This document shows positions 7,575 to 13,711 of a stretch of 14,737 nucleotides of DNA, piece by piece. The notes under the pieces were generated by a model. That model saw only the letters and a list, made by a program, of their open reading frames with translations. It ran no database searches and was not told where the DNA came from. The position numbers were made by a program, and so were the translations under genes. Location: assembly GCA_027435495.1 (NCBI GenBank), contig DAHZZC010000219.1:1-14737 (forward strand). Reading direction: 5' to 3'. The stretch's first letter is position 1. Every line of letters starts with the position of its first letter. The stretch comes from Planctomycetales bacterium. GTDB lineage: Bacteria > Planctomycetota > Planctomycetia > Isosphaerales > Isosphaeraceae.

Positions 7575-9287
7575 CTACCTCGGCGTCACCCGGGGCCAGT
7601 GGGTCTCAACCCCCAGCGCCACCATCCGAGCCTGGAATTCTCGAAGACGTTGGGACGTGTTCCGGACGCCCCGGGGCGTTTCCTTCCGATCCAGGCAAAA
7701 CGCCGCAAGCGCCCCGGCGGCCTCGCCAATCGCCCACTCGACCGGATGCAGCCGATAACACCCATTGGTGATATGGGTCGTCCCGATGTTCTTGCAGGCG
7801 GGGATCAGGTTCTCGACTCGCTTCGGAATCAGGGCCCCGAGGGGAATCTGGAACGGGAGCGAACTGATATCGATGTAGTTGTCGCCGCCCGTGCTGGGGT
7901 GAAGGTCGATCCGGTAGCTTCCGACGCCGACGCTATCGCCAAACGTCTCGGCGACTGGCGGATCGTCCTTCGACTTCAACCGCCTGGCCTCGGTGCCGAC
8001 ATGCTGTTCGAGGACGGTGAATTCGGCGAGGATTCGCCGGGACTCGCGGATGTAGGGGGCCTTTGCGAGACCGTCGGCGGTCCCCACAAGGTCGGGCCGA
8101 AGCTTCAGGCCCTTCCATCCAACCTTGCCGTCGGGGCGAGGGGCTTCGGTCTGGAGCCAGTAGAGCAGCGAGAGGCTCAACTGCTTCGCACGCTCGACGT
8201 GCTTCCGCGCCGCCTCGGGTCGGACGTTCGGACCGGTCATCGGTCCGATCCAGTAATCATTTTGGGGCCAGTTGACCAGCGTGACGCCCGAACTGCCGGG
8301 ATAGGTCCCTGGTTCGTGGTTGCGGGGGTCGATGATCCGCCGATAGACCCAGAGGCCCGCGCCCGCGCCTCTCGGGTCGAACCCTCGCGAATCGGCCTGG
8401 AGGGTCCGGGGATTGGCGGAGACCAGGTCGAGCAGCCGGCCGGGCCAGGGAGGATTCATTTTCGGGACGTAGTTGCGCCAGAAGTCGTACTCGGCGGGCC
8501 GATCGATCGTATGGTCCTCGCCCTCGCGGTACTCCATCGCGAAACAGGCCGTGATCCCCTGCTGATTCTCGGGGCGGTCGGACACCGAGGCGTGCGGCTC
8601 GCCGGTCCGATCGCGCGACTCCGAGCCCTCGACGTACTCGACCCCGGCCATCGGCAGGAGGTCGCCCAGCTCGGTCGCGTCGAGGAAATACGGGGCGGTC
8701 AGCGTCCGCTCGACTCCGGTCCGGACGTCGCGGACCCGGACCGCCCGGACCCGATCGCCCTGAACCTCGGCGCCGACCGGCTCGTGCTCAAGAAGGACGA
8801 GCAATCGTCCGCTCGAGGCGAACGGGGCGAACAGGTCGGTCAGGGCCGAGAGCGCCACCTTCGGCTCGTGGCAAAGGATGGAAACGCTTCCTCGACCGGG
8901 GTTGAGAGCCCGGGCGCGTCGGGCCTCGGCGGTCATCGGGTAGTGGTGTCGGTAGTAATCACGGATCGCCCTGCGCAGCTCGCGATACGAGGCATTCGCG
9001 CCGAACTGCTCGATCCAGGGATGCTCGTCGGGCGGGACGGCCTGCGAGGTGAGCTGACCGCCAATCCAGTCGGTCGGCTCGGTGAGCACGACGGTCAGCC
9101 CGGCCCGGAGCGCCGCGAGAGCCGAGGCACACCCGCCGAGCCCGCCGCCGATGACGACGAGATCGGCCGAGACCTCGCGACCGCTGGCCGTCGCCACGGT
9201 CGCAAGGACCGGTCTTCCGGCCGCCGCGAGTAGCGCGGCGAGGCCCTGCCCGCACCCTTCGAGGAAGCGTCGACGGTGTCCGAACAT
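7575..9287 (-). CDS. FAD-dependent oxidoreductase with Tat signal peptide
   Basis: 570 residues from an ATG at 9285-9287 with AAGGGG six bases upstream; the in-frame ATG at 9341 lacks such a site and is too far from the signal. The N-terminus HRRRFLEG (4-11) fits the twin-arginine consensus RRxFL, followed by a mild hydrophobic stretch and Ala-rich end near 29-34. This implies export of the folded, flavin-loaded protein. The dinucleotide-binding fold follows: VVIGGGLGG (44-52) with the expected acidic residue E70 ending strand two, then DWIGGQLTSQ. The later regions (YFLDATELGDLLP, SLPFQIPLGALIP, ACKNIGTTHITNG, HPVEWAIGEAAGALA) are typical of the FAD_oxidored family, some members of which are annotated as xanthan lyase-like. 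Substrate unknown. The nearby tatA genes, on the other strand, fit its predicted route. Confidence 0.88.
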   Translation of the reverse strand: MFGHRRRFLEGCGQGLAALLAAAGRPVLATVATASGREVSADLVVIGGGLGGCASALAALRAGLTVVLTEPTDWIGGQLTSQAVPPDEHPWIEQFGANASYRELRRAIRDYYRHHYPMTAEARRARALNPGRGSVSILCHEPKVALSALTDLFAPFASSGRLLVLLEHEPVGAEVQGDRVRAVRVRDVRTGVERTLTAPYFLDATELGDLLPMAGVEYVEGSESRDRTGEPHASVSDRPENQQGITACFAMEYREGEDHTIDRPAEYDFWRNYVPKMNPPWPGRLLDLVSANPRTLQADSRGFDPRGAGAGLWVYRRIIDPRNHEPGTYPGSSGVTLVNWPQNDYWIGPMTGPNVRPEAARKHVERAKQLSLSLLYWLQTEAPRPDGKVGWKGLKLRPDLVGTADGLAKAPYIRESRRILAEFTVLEQHVGTEARRLKSKDDPPVAETFGDSVGVGSYRIDLHPSTGGDNYIDISSLPFQIPLGALIPKRVENLIPACKNIGTTHITNGCYRLHPVEWAIGEAAGALAAFCLDRKETPRGVRNTSQRLREFQARMVALGVETHWPRVTPR

Positions 9288-9293
9288 GGTGAA

Positions 9294-9299
9294 CCCCTT
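9294..9299 (-). promoter_or_regulatory. Ribosome binding site deciding the FAD oxidoreductase start
   Basis: AAGGGG on the minus strand lies six bases before the ATG at 9287. It supports this start, which also places the twin-arginine motif at residues 5-7. Confidence 0.7.
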
Positions 9300-9327
9300 G
9301 GCGTGGTCGGAGTGGATCGCATAGAAT
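9298..9327 (+). promoter_or_regulatory. Possible promoter of tRNA-Leu
   Basis: TTGGCG (9298-9303) is followed after 18 bases by TAGAAT (9322-9327), pointing at the tRNA 55 bases downstream. It overlaps the leader of the divergent FAD gene. The same TAGAAT context recurs ahead of the TatA/B-like gene. Confidence 0.4.
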
Positions 9328-9342
9328 CGCGATCGAATCATA

Positions 9343-9360
9343 CCGGCGGAAACCCGCCGG
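9343..9360. promoter_or_regulatory. Perfect 7-base inverted repeat between FAD gene and tRNA-Leu
   Basis: CCGGCGG-AAAC-CCGCCGG is a perfect stem with a four-base loop. On the minus strand TATGAT (a possible -10 for the FAD gene) directly follows it, so an operator is possible; it also sits in the predicted tRNA 5' leader. No T tract follows on either side. Confidence 0.4.
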
Positions 9361-9381
9361 CAGAAAGTGTTCGCCCGACCG

Positions 9382-9464
9382 GGCCTCGTGGCGGAATGGC
9401 AGACGCGTCGGTCTTAGGAGCCGATGCCCGAAAGGGCGTGGGAGTTCGAGTCTCCCCGAGGCCA
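9382..9464 (+). tRNA. tRNA-Leu, anticodon UAG
   Basis: A full class II cloverleaf can be drawn. Acceptor GGCCTCG (9382-9388) pairs with CGAGGCC (9457-9463) and A9464 is the discriminator. The D arm is 9391-9406, with GCG pairing CGC. The anticodon stem TCGGT/GCCGA encloses loop CTTAGGA (9413-9419), whose bases 9415-9417 are TAG, decoding CUA and probably other CUN codons. The long variable arm GCCC-GAAA-GGGC and the T arm GGGAG-TTCGAGT-CTCCC are perfect. The long variable arm and discriminator A fit leucine. CCA is not encoded. Confidence 0.96.
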
Positions 9465-9492
9465 TTGACTCGCGATCGTCGGATGATAGGAT
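9465..9492 (+). promoter_or_regulatory. Good sigma70-like promoter just after tRNA-Leu
   Basis: TTGACT (9465-9470) begins one base after the tRNA and is followed, after 16 bases, by TAGGAT (9487-9492). Each hexamer matches the consensus well (five and four of six). It points at the Tat cluster but would leave a leader of about 270 bases. Confidence 0.5.
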
Positions 9493-9770
9493 AGAGTTCA
9501 GAAATCCCGCCCCGCGTCGTCCCTGTCGAGACGCCAAGGCCTCGGTTGGTGCCGATCTGTCGGCCCTCCTTTCCCGAGCGATTCCCGCCGTGCCGTCTTC
9601 CCGCGAGATCCCGCCTTCCTTCTGGCGGAAGAATGGGCCCACGAGCCTGCGTCCCGACGACCCTCGGGCGCCGCGATGGGCCCTCGTCGACGCGGGCGTC
9701 GATCGCGTAGAATCGAGGCGAGGAGCCCTGGGGTTTTCTCGACGCTCCCGAGCGGAGGAGAACGGCGGCG
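9493..9770 (+). other. Non-coding gap ahead of the Tat cluster
   Basis: No gene is supported here. Several hairpins are possible: CCGCC-N8-GGCGG near 9613-9634, and GGGCCCA/TGGGCCC arms near 9638-9683. A TAGAAT box at 9708-9713, in the context GATCGCGTAGAATCG (9701-9715), may be a second, closer promoter for the gene at 9771. The stretch could be a long leader or a small RNA; the sequence does not decide. Confidence 0.35.
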
Positions 9771-10073
9771 ATGGTGGGTTTGCGAGAGTTGGCGATCCTC
9801 GGAGCACTCGTTTTGGCCCTGTACGGCCGGACCGGACTGATCCGAAGCCGGCGGTTCCAGGCCATCTGGCCCTGGATCGCGCCGGTGCGGCGGAAACCTG
9901 GCGGAACCGCCGTCACGGCCGAGCCGACGCCCGTCGCGAAGTCCGGTCCCTGGATTTTCGAGGGAAACCGGCTCTTCTGGTTCCTGACCATCCTGGCCGC
10001 GACCGCCGTGGCGACGAGCATTGTGACCCGGGCCCTCATCCTCCGAGGCGAGGGCCCCGCGCCTTATCCCTGA
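9771..10073 (+). CDS. Small membrane protein with TatA/B-like N-terminus and a second membrane helix
   Basis: 100 residues; the ATG follows GGAGGAG ten bases upstream. Helix 1 (about 5-19) is ELAILGALVLALYG, ending in YG at 18-19, followed by a basic stretch (R20, R25, R27, R28). The spacing from E6 to G19 is 13 residues. That is exactly the distance between E and G in both TatA proteins encoded just downstream (E15-G28 and E9-G22), and the segments align without gaps. Unlike TatA, it lacks the LP after the hinge and a clear amphipathic FKKG helix. It instead has a Pro-rich linker (about 36-60) and a second helix (about 68-89). I read it as a divergent Tat-associated protein; that is an inference from alignment by eye and gene order. 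It could equally be an unrelated small membrane protein. Confidence 0.7.
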   Translation: MVGLRELAILGALVLALYGRTGLIRSRRFQAIWPWIAPVRRKPGGTAVTAEPTPVAKSGPWIFEGNRLFWFLTILAATAVATSIVTRALILRGEGPAPYP

Positions 10074-10146
10074 GACCAGGACCCACCGGCGACGACCGCC
10101 CGACCACGACCTACCCCGTTTCCCCTGGAACCGTTTGAGGAGCCCG

Positions 10147-10371
10147 ATGATGATGCCGCTTGCCTTCCTACCCAACATCGGCGGCTGGGAGATGATCGTC
10201 CTGGCGGGCGTCTGCCTGCTGTTCTTCGGCAACCGCCTCCCCAGCGTGATGCGATCGCTGGGCAAGAGCGTCGTCGAGTTCAAGAAGGGCGTCTCGGGGA
10301 TCGAGGACGACATCGATCGCGCCGTGACCGCCGAGTCGAAGCCGAGCGCCCCGCCCGAGCCCCGGCCCTGA
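10147..10371 (+). CDS. tatA: Twin-arginine translocase subunit TatA/E family (first copy)
   Basis: 74 residues. An upstream in-frame TTG (10135) overlaps the GAGGAG ribosome binding site (10137-10142), so the start must be one of three consecutive ATGs; I take the first at 10147, though the second has better spacing. The protein has the TatA plan: a short periplasmic end (LPNIGGWE), one helix (about 15-27), the hinge FFGNRLP (26-32), an amphipathic helix with SVVEFKKGVSG (41-51), then a short acidic/Pro tail. TatA oligomers form the conducting part of the Tat system, which exports folded proteins once TatC (with TatB where present) has bound the signal. tatC is not in the window. It lies 73 bases after the TatA/B-like gene and 61 bases before the second tatA, probably in one operon. 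Confidence 0.92.
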   Translation: MMMPLAFLPNIGGWEMIVLAGVCLLFFGNRLPSVMRSLGKSVVEFKKGVSGIEDDIDRAVTAESKPSAPPEPRP

Positions 10372-10432
10372 TCCGGGACAGTACGTCTTTACGGGAACGA
10401 GTCTCTATTCAAACAGGGGAGCGGAATCGAAG

Positions 10433-10756
10433 ATGTTCCCGAACATCGGCCCGATGGAAATGATGATGCTGATGGGTCTCGGGGTGCTGCTGTTCGGCAA
10501 GCGGCTCCCCGAGGTCGGCCGATCGCTGGGCCGCGGCATTGTCGAGTTCAAGAAGGGGCTCAACGGCGTCGGTGACGAGCTAGGCGCCGGTTCGAGCGGC
10601 CGGTCTTCCAGCGGCTACAGCAGTTCGCATTACCACGACGACCGACCGGCCGTCGAGTCGTCGTCGCACACGGAGAGCGCCGTGCCGAGGTTCGAGGTCC
10701 CGGGCGCCGTCTCGACCACCGCCCCGACCCCGGCTGACGCCTCACCCCGAGATTGA
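10433..10756 (+). CDS. tatA: Twin-arginine translocase subunit TatA/E family (second copy)
   Basis: 107 residues from an ATG with GGGGAG about eleven bases upstream. PNIGPMEMMMLMGLGVLLFG forms the N-end and helix (3-22), LFGKRLPEVGRSLGRG the hinge and start of the amphipathic helix, and EFKKGLNGVGDEL its end. It is clearly a paralogue of the preceding gene (shared PNIG, FG-R-LP, RSLG, VEFKKG). It differs in its long Ser/Gly/His tail (about 51-72) and Pro/Thr-rich end, which have no counterpart in the first copy. Two TatA-family proteins may divide TatA- and TatB-like work; both here carry Glu in the helix-start position, so sequence alone does not say which is which. The gene ends in a hairpin (10745-10768), with a stronger terminator further on. 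Confidence 0.93.
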   Translation: MFPNIGPMEMMMLMGLGVLLFGKRLPEVGRSLGRGIVEFKKGLNGVGDELGAGSSGRSSSGYSSSHYHDDRPAVESSSHTESAVPRFEVPGAVSTTAPTPADASPRD

Positions 10757-10768
10757 TCGATCTCGGGG
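10745..10768 (+). terminator. Hairpin overlapping the end of the second tatA
   Basis: CCCCGAGAT (10745-10753) and ATCTCGGGG (10760-10768) form a perfect nine-base stem with a six-base loop that contains the TGA stop. No T tract follows, so it may stabilise the mRNA end rather than terminate. Confidence 0.45.
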
Positions 10769-10820
10769 CCGCCTCGCCCTCGGTAATCAATCGCGCCCAC
10801 TCCCACGACGGGGAAGCCGG

Positions 10821-10868
10821 TTCGGCGTTCGTCTTCGACCTGATCGAACGCGAACGCCGAAACTTTTT
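10821..10868 (+). terminator. Rho-independent terminator of the Tat cluster
   Basis: TTCGGCGTTCG (10821-10831) pairs perfectly with CGAACGCCGAA (10851-10861). Inside, TTCGA pairs with TCGAA around a five-base loop, giving an almost continuous 17-18 pair stem. It is followed by AC and TTTTT (10864-10868). This is the clearest intrinsic terminator in the window and separates the Tat cluster from the esterase gene. Confidence 0.85.
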
Positions 10869-10914
10869 CTCCCTTCGCCCGCGTCCTCTGGAATCGCACT
10901 TTCTCCTTGAGTAC

Positions 10915-10919
10915 GAGGA
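10915..10919 (+). promoter_or_regulatory. Ribosome binding site deciding the esterase start
   Basis: GAGGA lies eight bases before the GTG at 10928. The upstream in-frame TTG at 10907 has no such site and would push the signal peptide inward by seven residues. Confidence 0.65.
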
Positions 10920-10927
10920 ATCTCACC

Positions 10928-12136
10928 GTGAGGCTCACGACGATCGTGGTGCTGACCGGGCTGATCGTGGCGACCGCCAGCCCGGCCCCCGCCGGCCCGC
11001 TGAAGGTCTTCATCCTCGCCGGACAGTCGAACATGCAGGGGCATGCCAACGTTTCGACGATCGATTCCATGGCCGACGATCCGAAAACGGCGCCGATCCT
11101 CGCCGAGATGCGCAACCCCGACGGGACGCCCCGGGTCTGCAAGCAGGTCTGGATCTCGTCGGTCGGGTGCGCTGGCGACGGCTGGTCGGAAGTGATTGAG
11201 CAGAAGGGGAAGCTGACCACAGGCTTCGGCGCCTCGACGAACAAGATCGGCCCCGAGTACACCTTCGGCCTCGAAATGGAGAAGGTGCTCCACCAGCCGA
11301 TCCTGATCATCAAGACCTCCTGGGGCGGCCGAAACCTCCACACCGATTTCCGCCCCCCGGGCGCCGGCCCCGAGACGTTCAACGCCTACACCGTGAGCCA
11401 GTGGAAGCGAAAGGGCCTGGATCCCGCCAAGGAAGCGGCCCGGATCAACAAGGACGCCGGCGTCTTTTATCACCACATGATCGACCACGTCCGGATGGTT
11501 CTGGCCGACATCAAGCGAGTGGTCCCCGATTACGACCCGAACCAGGGCTACGAACTCGCCGGCTTCGTCTGGTTCCAGGGATTCAACGACCTGATCGACG
11601 ACTGGACGTATCACGACCGAATGAAGCCTGGTGGATATGATCCGTACAGTCAACTCCTGGCGCAGTTCATCCGCGATGTGCGGAAGGATCTGTCGGCGCC
11701 TCGGATGCCCTTTGTGATCGGGGTGATGGGGATCGGGGGCGTGAAGGAAGGTCAGAAGCCGCCCCACCAGTATTTCCGAGAGGCGCAGGCAGCTCCGGCG
11801 TTACTCCCCGAGTTCCGGGGGAACGTCGTCGCGGTGCCGACGGCTCTCTACTGGGCCGACGACCTCGACAAACTGCAAGAGCGACGCGAGGAGTTACGGG
11901 CCAGGCTTCGTCGAGAGGCCCGGAAGAAGCCAGACCCGAACCGGGCGTCGAGCGAGGAGGCCTTCCAGAAGCAACTGGCCGAGACCTTCACGCCCGAGGA
12001 GTTGAAGCGGCTGAAGGGTGTCTCCAACGGCGGCTACCACTATCTCGGCGCCGCCCGGATCGTTGCGCCGATCGGCAAGGCCTTCGCCAGGGCGGTGATC
12101 GACCTCCAGCCGGATCAGGCCCGCAAGGCACCTTGA
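10928..12136 (+). CDS. Secreted SASA/CE6-like carbohydrate acetylesterase
   Basis: 402 residues from a GTG. A Sec signal peptide (about 1-22, ending ASPAPA before G23) implies a periplasmic or extracellular enzyme. The SGNH-type blocks of the sialate O-acetylesterase/CE6 superfamily are visible: LAGQSNMQG (31-38) with S34 as nucleophile, GPE (108-110), KTSWGGR (129-135), WFQGFND (215-221), and YHYLG (370-374) with H371 as the likely catalytic His. A charged, probably helical insert (about 312-364, LDKLQERREELRARLRRE) comes before the His. The expected reaction is removal of O-acetyl groups from polysaccharide, making it open to glycosidases such as the one at 1-1841; the true substrate is not shown. 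It is separated from the Tat cluster by a terminator and convergent with the TPR gene. Confidence 0.88.
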   Translation: MRLTTIVVLTGLIVATASPAPAGPLKVFILAGQSNMQGHANVSTIDSMADDPKTAPILAEMRNPDGTPRVCKQVWISSVGCAGDGWSEVIEQKGKLTTGFGASTNKIGPEYTFGLEMEKVLHQPILIIKTSWGGRNLHTDFRPPGAGPETFNAYTVSQWKRKGLDPAKEAARINKDAGVFYHHMIDHVRMVLADIKRVVPDYDPNQGYELAGFVWFQGFNDLIDDWTYHDRMKPGGYDPYSQLLAQFIRDVRKDLSAPRMPFVIGVMGIGGVKEGQKPPHQYFREAQAAPALLPEFRGNVVAVPTALYWADDLDKLQERREELRARLRREARKKPDPNRASSEEAFQKQLAETFTPEELKRLKGVSNGGYHYLGAARIVAPIGKAFARAVIDLQPDQARKAP

Positions 12137-12183
12137 TCGAACAGGACCTCGAAACCATCGGCGGCGTCCGTCCCGCCATCACC

Positions 12184-12215
12184 GGCGCATCCAGGCGGGG
12201 CCGGGCGCATCCAGG
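12184..12215. repeat. Two-copy direct repeat GGCGCATCCAGG
   Basis: The 12-base word occurs at 12184-12195 and 12204-12215, a 20-base period, in the 100-base convergent gap between the esterase and TPR genes. A weak CCTCG/CGAGG hairpin follows at about 12221-12236. No function is evident. Confidence 0.4.
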
Positions 12216-12236
12216 AGCAACCTCGGCCGTTCGAGG

Positions 12237-13544
12237 CTACGGTCTCTCGGTCGAGGCCTCGCTCGTGAGCAGCGTCGCGAGCCGATCGGCGAGGGTCTCT
12301 CCGGACCTGGCGACGCCCAAGGAATCTCCGGACTTCCCTGTGGTCGCGACCCGGTTTCGATCGCCGCCTTCTCGGACCTCGCCTGCCAGAACCCGAAACG
12401 CCCTCGCCTCGAAATCCCGGCCGAGTTGTTCCGCCAGACGGGCCATCTCGGCCGCGTCGCGGAGCGGTTGATCGCGCGCGAATCGCTCCTTGTACCGGGC
12501 GAGCACTCCCTCCAGATCGGACTTCCGACGGCGAAGCTCCGAGGCCCGGTTCGGCTCTCGATCACCTTCCAAAAGAACCGCTAGCCGCTCGAACGCGAAA
12601 CCCTCCTCGGGATCGACCGCGATCAACTGTTCCAGCGCTCGCCGCTCCGCTCTGGTCTCGCCTCGCCTCCCGGCAAACCAGGCCGCGAGCCTGTAAACCT
12701 CGCCCGGCCTGTACGGATCGGCCGGCAGGTGCGAGGCGCAGTCCTGAGCCTCCTCGACGCGGGCCGTGGCCACCGCCAGATTCAATCGGGCCCGCCAGAC
12801 CGCTACGTCCCGAGGCCGGCGATCCAGGCAAGCCTCCAGCCAGCGCGCTGCCTCGTCGAAGCGGCCCTTCCGGATCGCGAGATGGGCCTTCCCCAGCCAG
12901 ACGCGGTCGTCCTCAGGGGCCAGGCCACCGGCGCGTTCCAGAAAATCCTCGATCCGCTCCGGTGCGGACTTCCCCAAAGTCATCAGGAGATGCAGCCGAA
13001 TCAGTTCGATCCCCTGACTCGAACCGCCGTCGCCCGCCCGCTCCAGCTCGTCCCAGTTTGTCTCCACCAGGCGCCTCGCCTCCTCGACCCTTCCCTCGTG
13101 CCACAGGAGGGGAGTCAGAAATCGACGGAGGTCGAACCCGATGATCTCTGGATCGCGGAGTGCCTGATCGATGAGGTCCTCGGCGTCCGCGAATCGACCC
13201 CCATCCACCAGGATCGAGGCACGGCCCAGGATCGCCGGGGCCCGAAACCGGCTACCGATCGGAATGCGTCCCCAGACCTCAAGCGCCGCCCTGGGCCGAT
13301 CCAACTTCTGCTCGCAGAGACCCAGGAGATAGGCGACCTCGTCCGAATTCGGGCTCCCATGCAGAAGCCTGGTCAGGTCTTTCGCAGCGATCGCGAATCG
13401 TCCGGCTTCGATGTGTCCCCGAGCGTCCGCCAGCACGGCCCGATCTCGATACACCCCCCACAACCACCAGCCGACCCAGGCGAACCCCCCAGCCACCACG
13501 GTCATCGCCACAACCCGCCACCAACCTCGCGAACCGATCGCCAT
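12237..13544 (-). CDS. Membrane-anchored tetratricopeptide-repeat protein
   Basis: 435 residues. The ATG at 13544 follows GGGAGG by five bases; the GTG at 13550 overlaps that site and is rejected. A Trp-rich helix (about 8-30) anchors the protein, with the rest probably outside the cytoplasmic membrane. Helical repeats of TPR type run from about 36 to 380, for example ARGHIEAGRFAIAAKDLTRL, AYLLGLCEQKLDRPRAALEV, GKAHLAIRKGRFDEAARWLE and RLAAWFAGRRGETRAERRAL. Spacing and the small/large residue pattern fit, though several repeats are diverged. The last ~50 residues (GDRNRVATTGKSGDS) look disordered. TPR arrays bind proteins; no partner is shown. It is divergent from the sulfatase-fold membrane gene, 167 bases away, so a shared control region is possible. 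Confidence 0.85.
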   Translation of the reverse strand: MAIGSRGWWRVVAMTVVAGGFAWVGWWLWGVYRDRAVLADARGHIEAGRFAIAAKDLTRLLHGSPNSDEVAYLLGLCEQKLDRPRAALEVWGRIPIGSRFRAPAILGRASILVDGGRFADAEDLIDQALRDPEIIGFDLRRFLTPLLWHEGRVEEARRLVETNWDELERAGDGGSSQGIELIRLHLLMTLGKSAPERIEDFLERAGGLAPEDDRVWLGKAHLAIRKGRFDEAARWLEACLDRRPRDVAVWRARLNLAVATARVEEAQDCASHLPADPYRPGEVYRLAAWFAGRRGETRAERRALEQLIAVDPEEGFAFERLAVLLEGDREPNRASELRRRKSDLEGVLARYKERFARDQPLRDAAEMARLAEQLGRDFEARAFRVLAGEVREGGDRNRVATTGKSGDSLGVARSGETLADRLATLLTSEASTERP

Positions 13545-13548
13545 CGCC

Positions 13549-13555
13549 ACCTCCC
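13549..13555 (-). promoter_or_regulatory. Ribosome binding site deciding the TPR protein start
   Basis: GGGAGGT on the minus strand lies four to five bases before the ATG at 13544 and overlaps the alternative GTG at 13548-13550, ruling that start out. Confidence 0.7.
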
Positions 13556-13711
13556 GACGAACGCCCCGATTCGGTCCGTTCCATGGATTCGGATGTTACT
13601 GGACCGCATCCGTGGCTTGTAGGTGTTCCGGATTCTTCTTGCCGCGATCGGAGGGATCGTCGATAGTGTAAAGTCGAAATTCGGTCCTGCAATCAGAGAT
13701 CACTCTCACCT

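Noticed and set aside
7599..9233. 544-codon open frame on the plus strand
   Set aside because: It is antisense to the FAD oxidoreductase, which has a ribosome binding site, a Tat signal and a Rossmann motif; this frame has none of these.
9590..10138. 182-codon plus-strand frame overlapping the TatA/B-like gene
   Set aside because: The product is Arg/Pro/Asp-rich with no hydrophobic or domain pattern and no good ribosome binding site. The overlapping 100-residue frame has GGAGGAG and two membrane helices.
10787..11767. 326-codon minus-strand frame over the esterase
   Set aside because: It is antisense to GQSNM, WFQGFND and other esterase motifs and has no domain features of its own.
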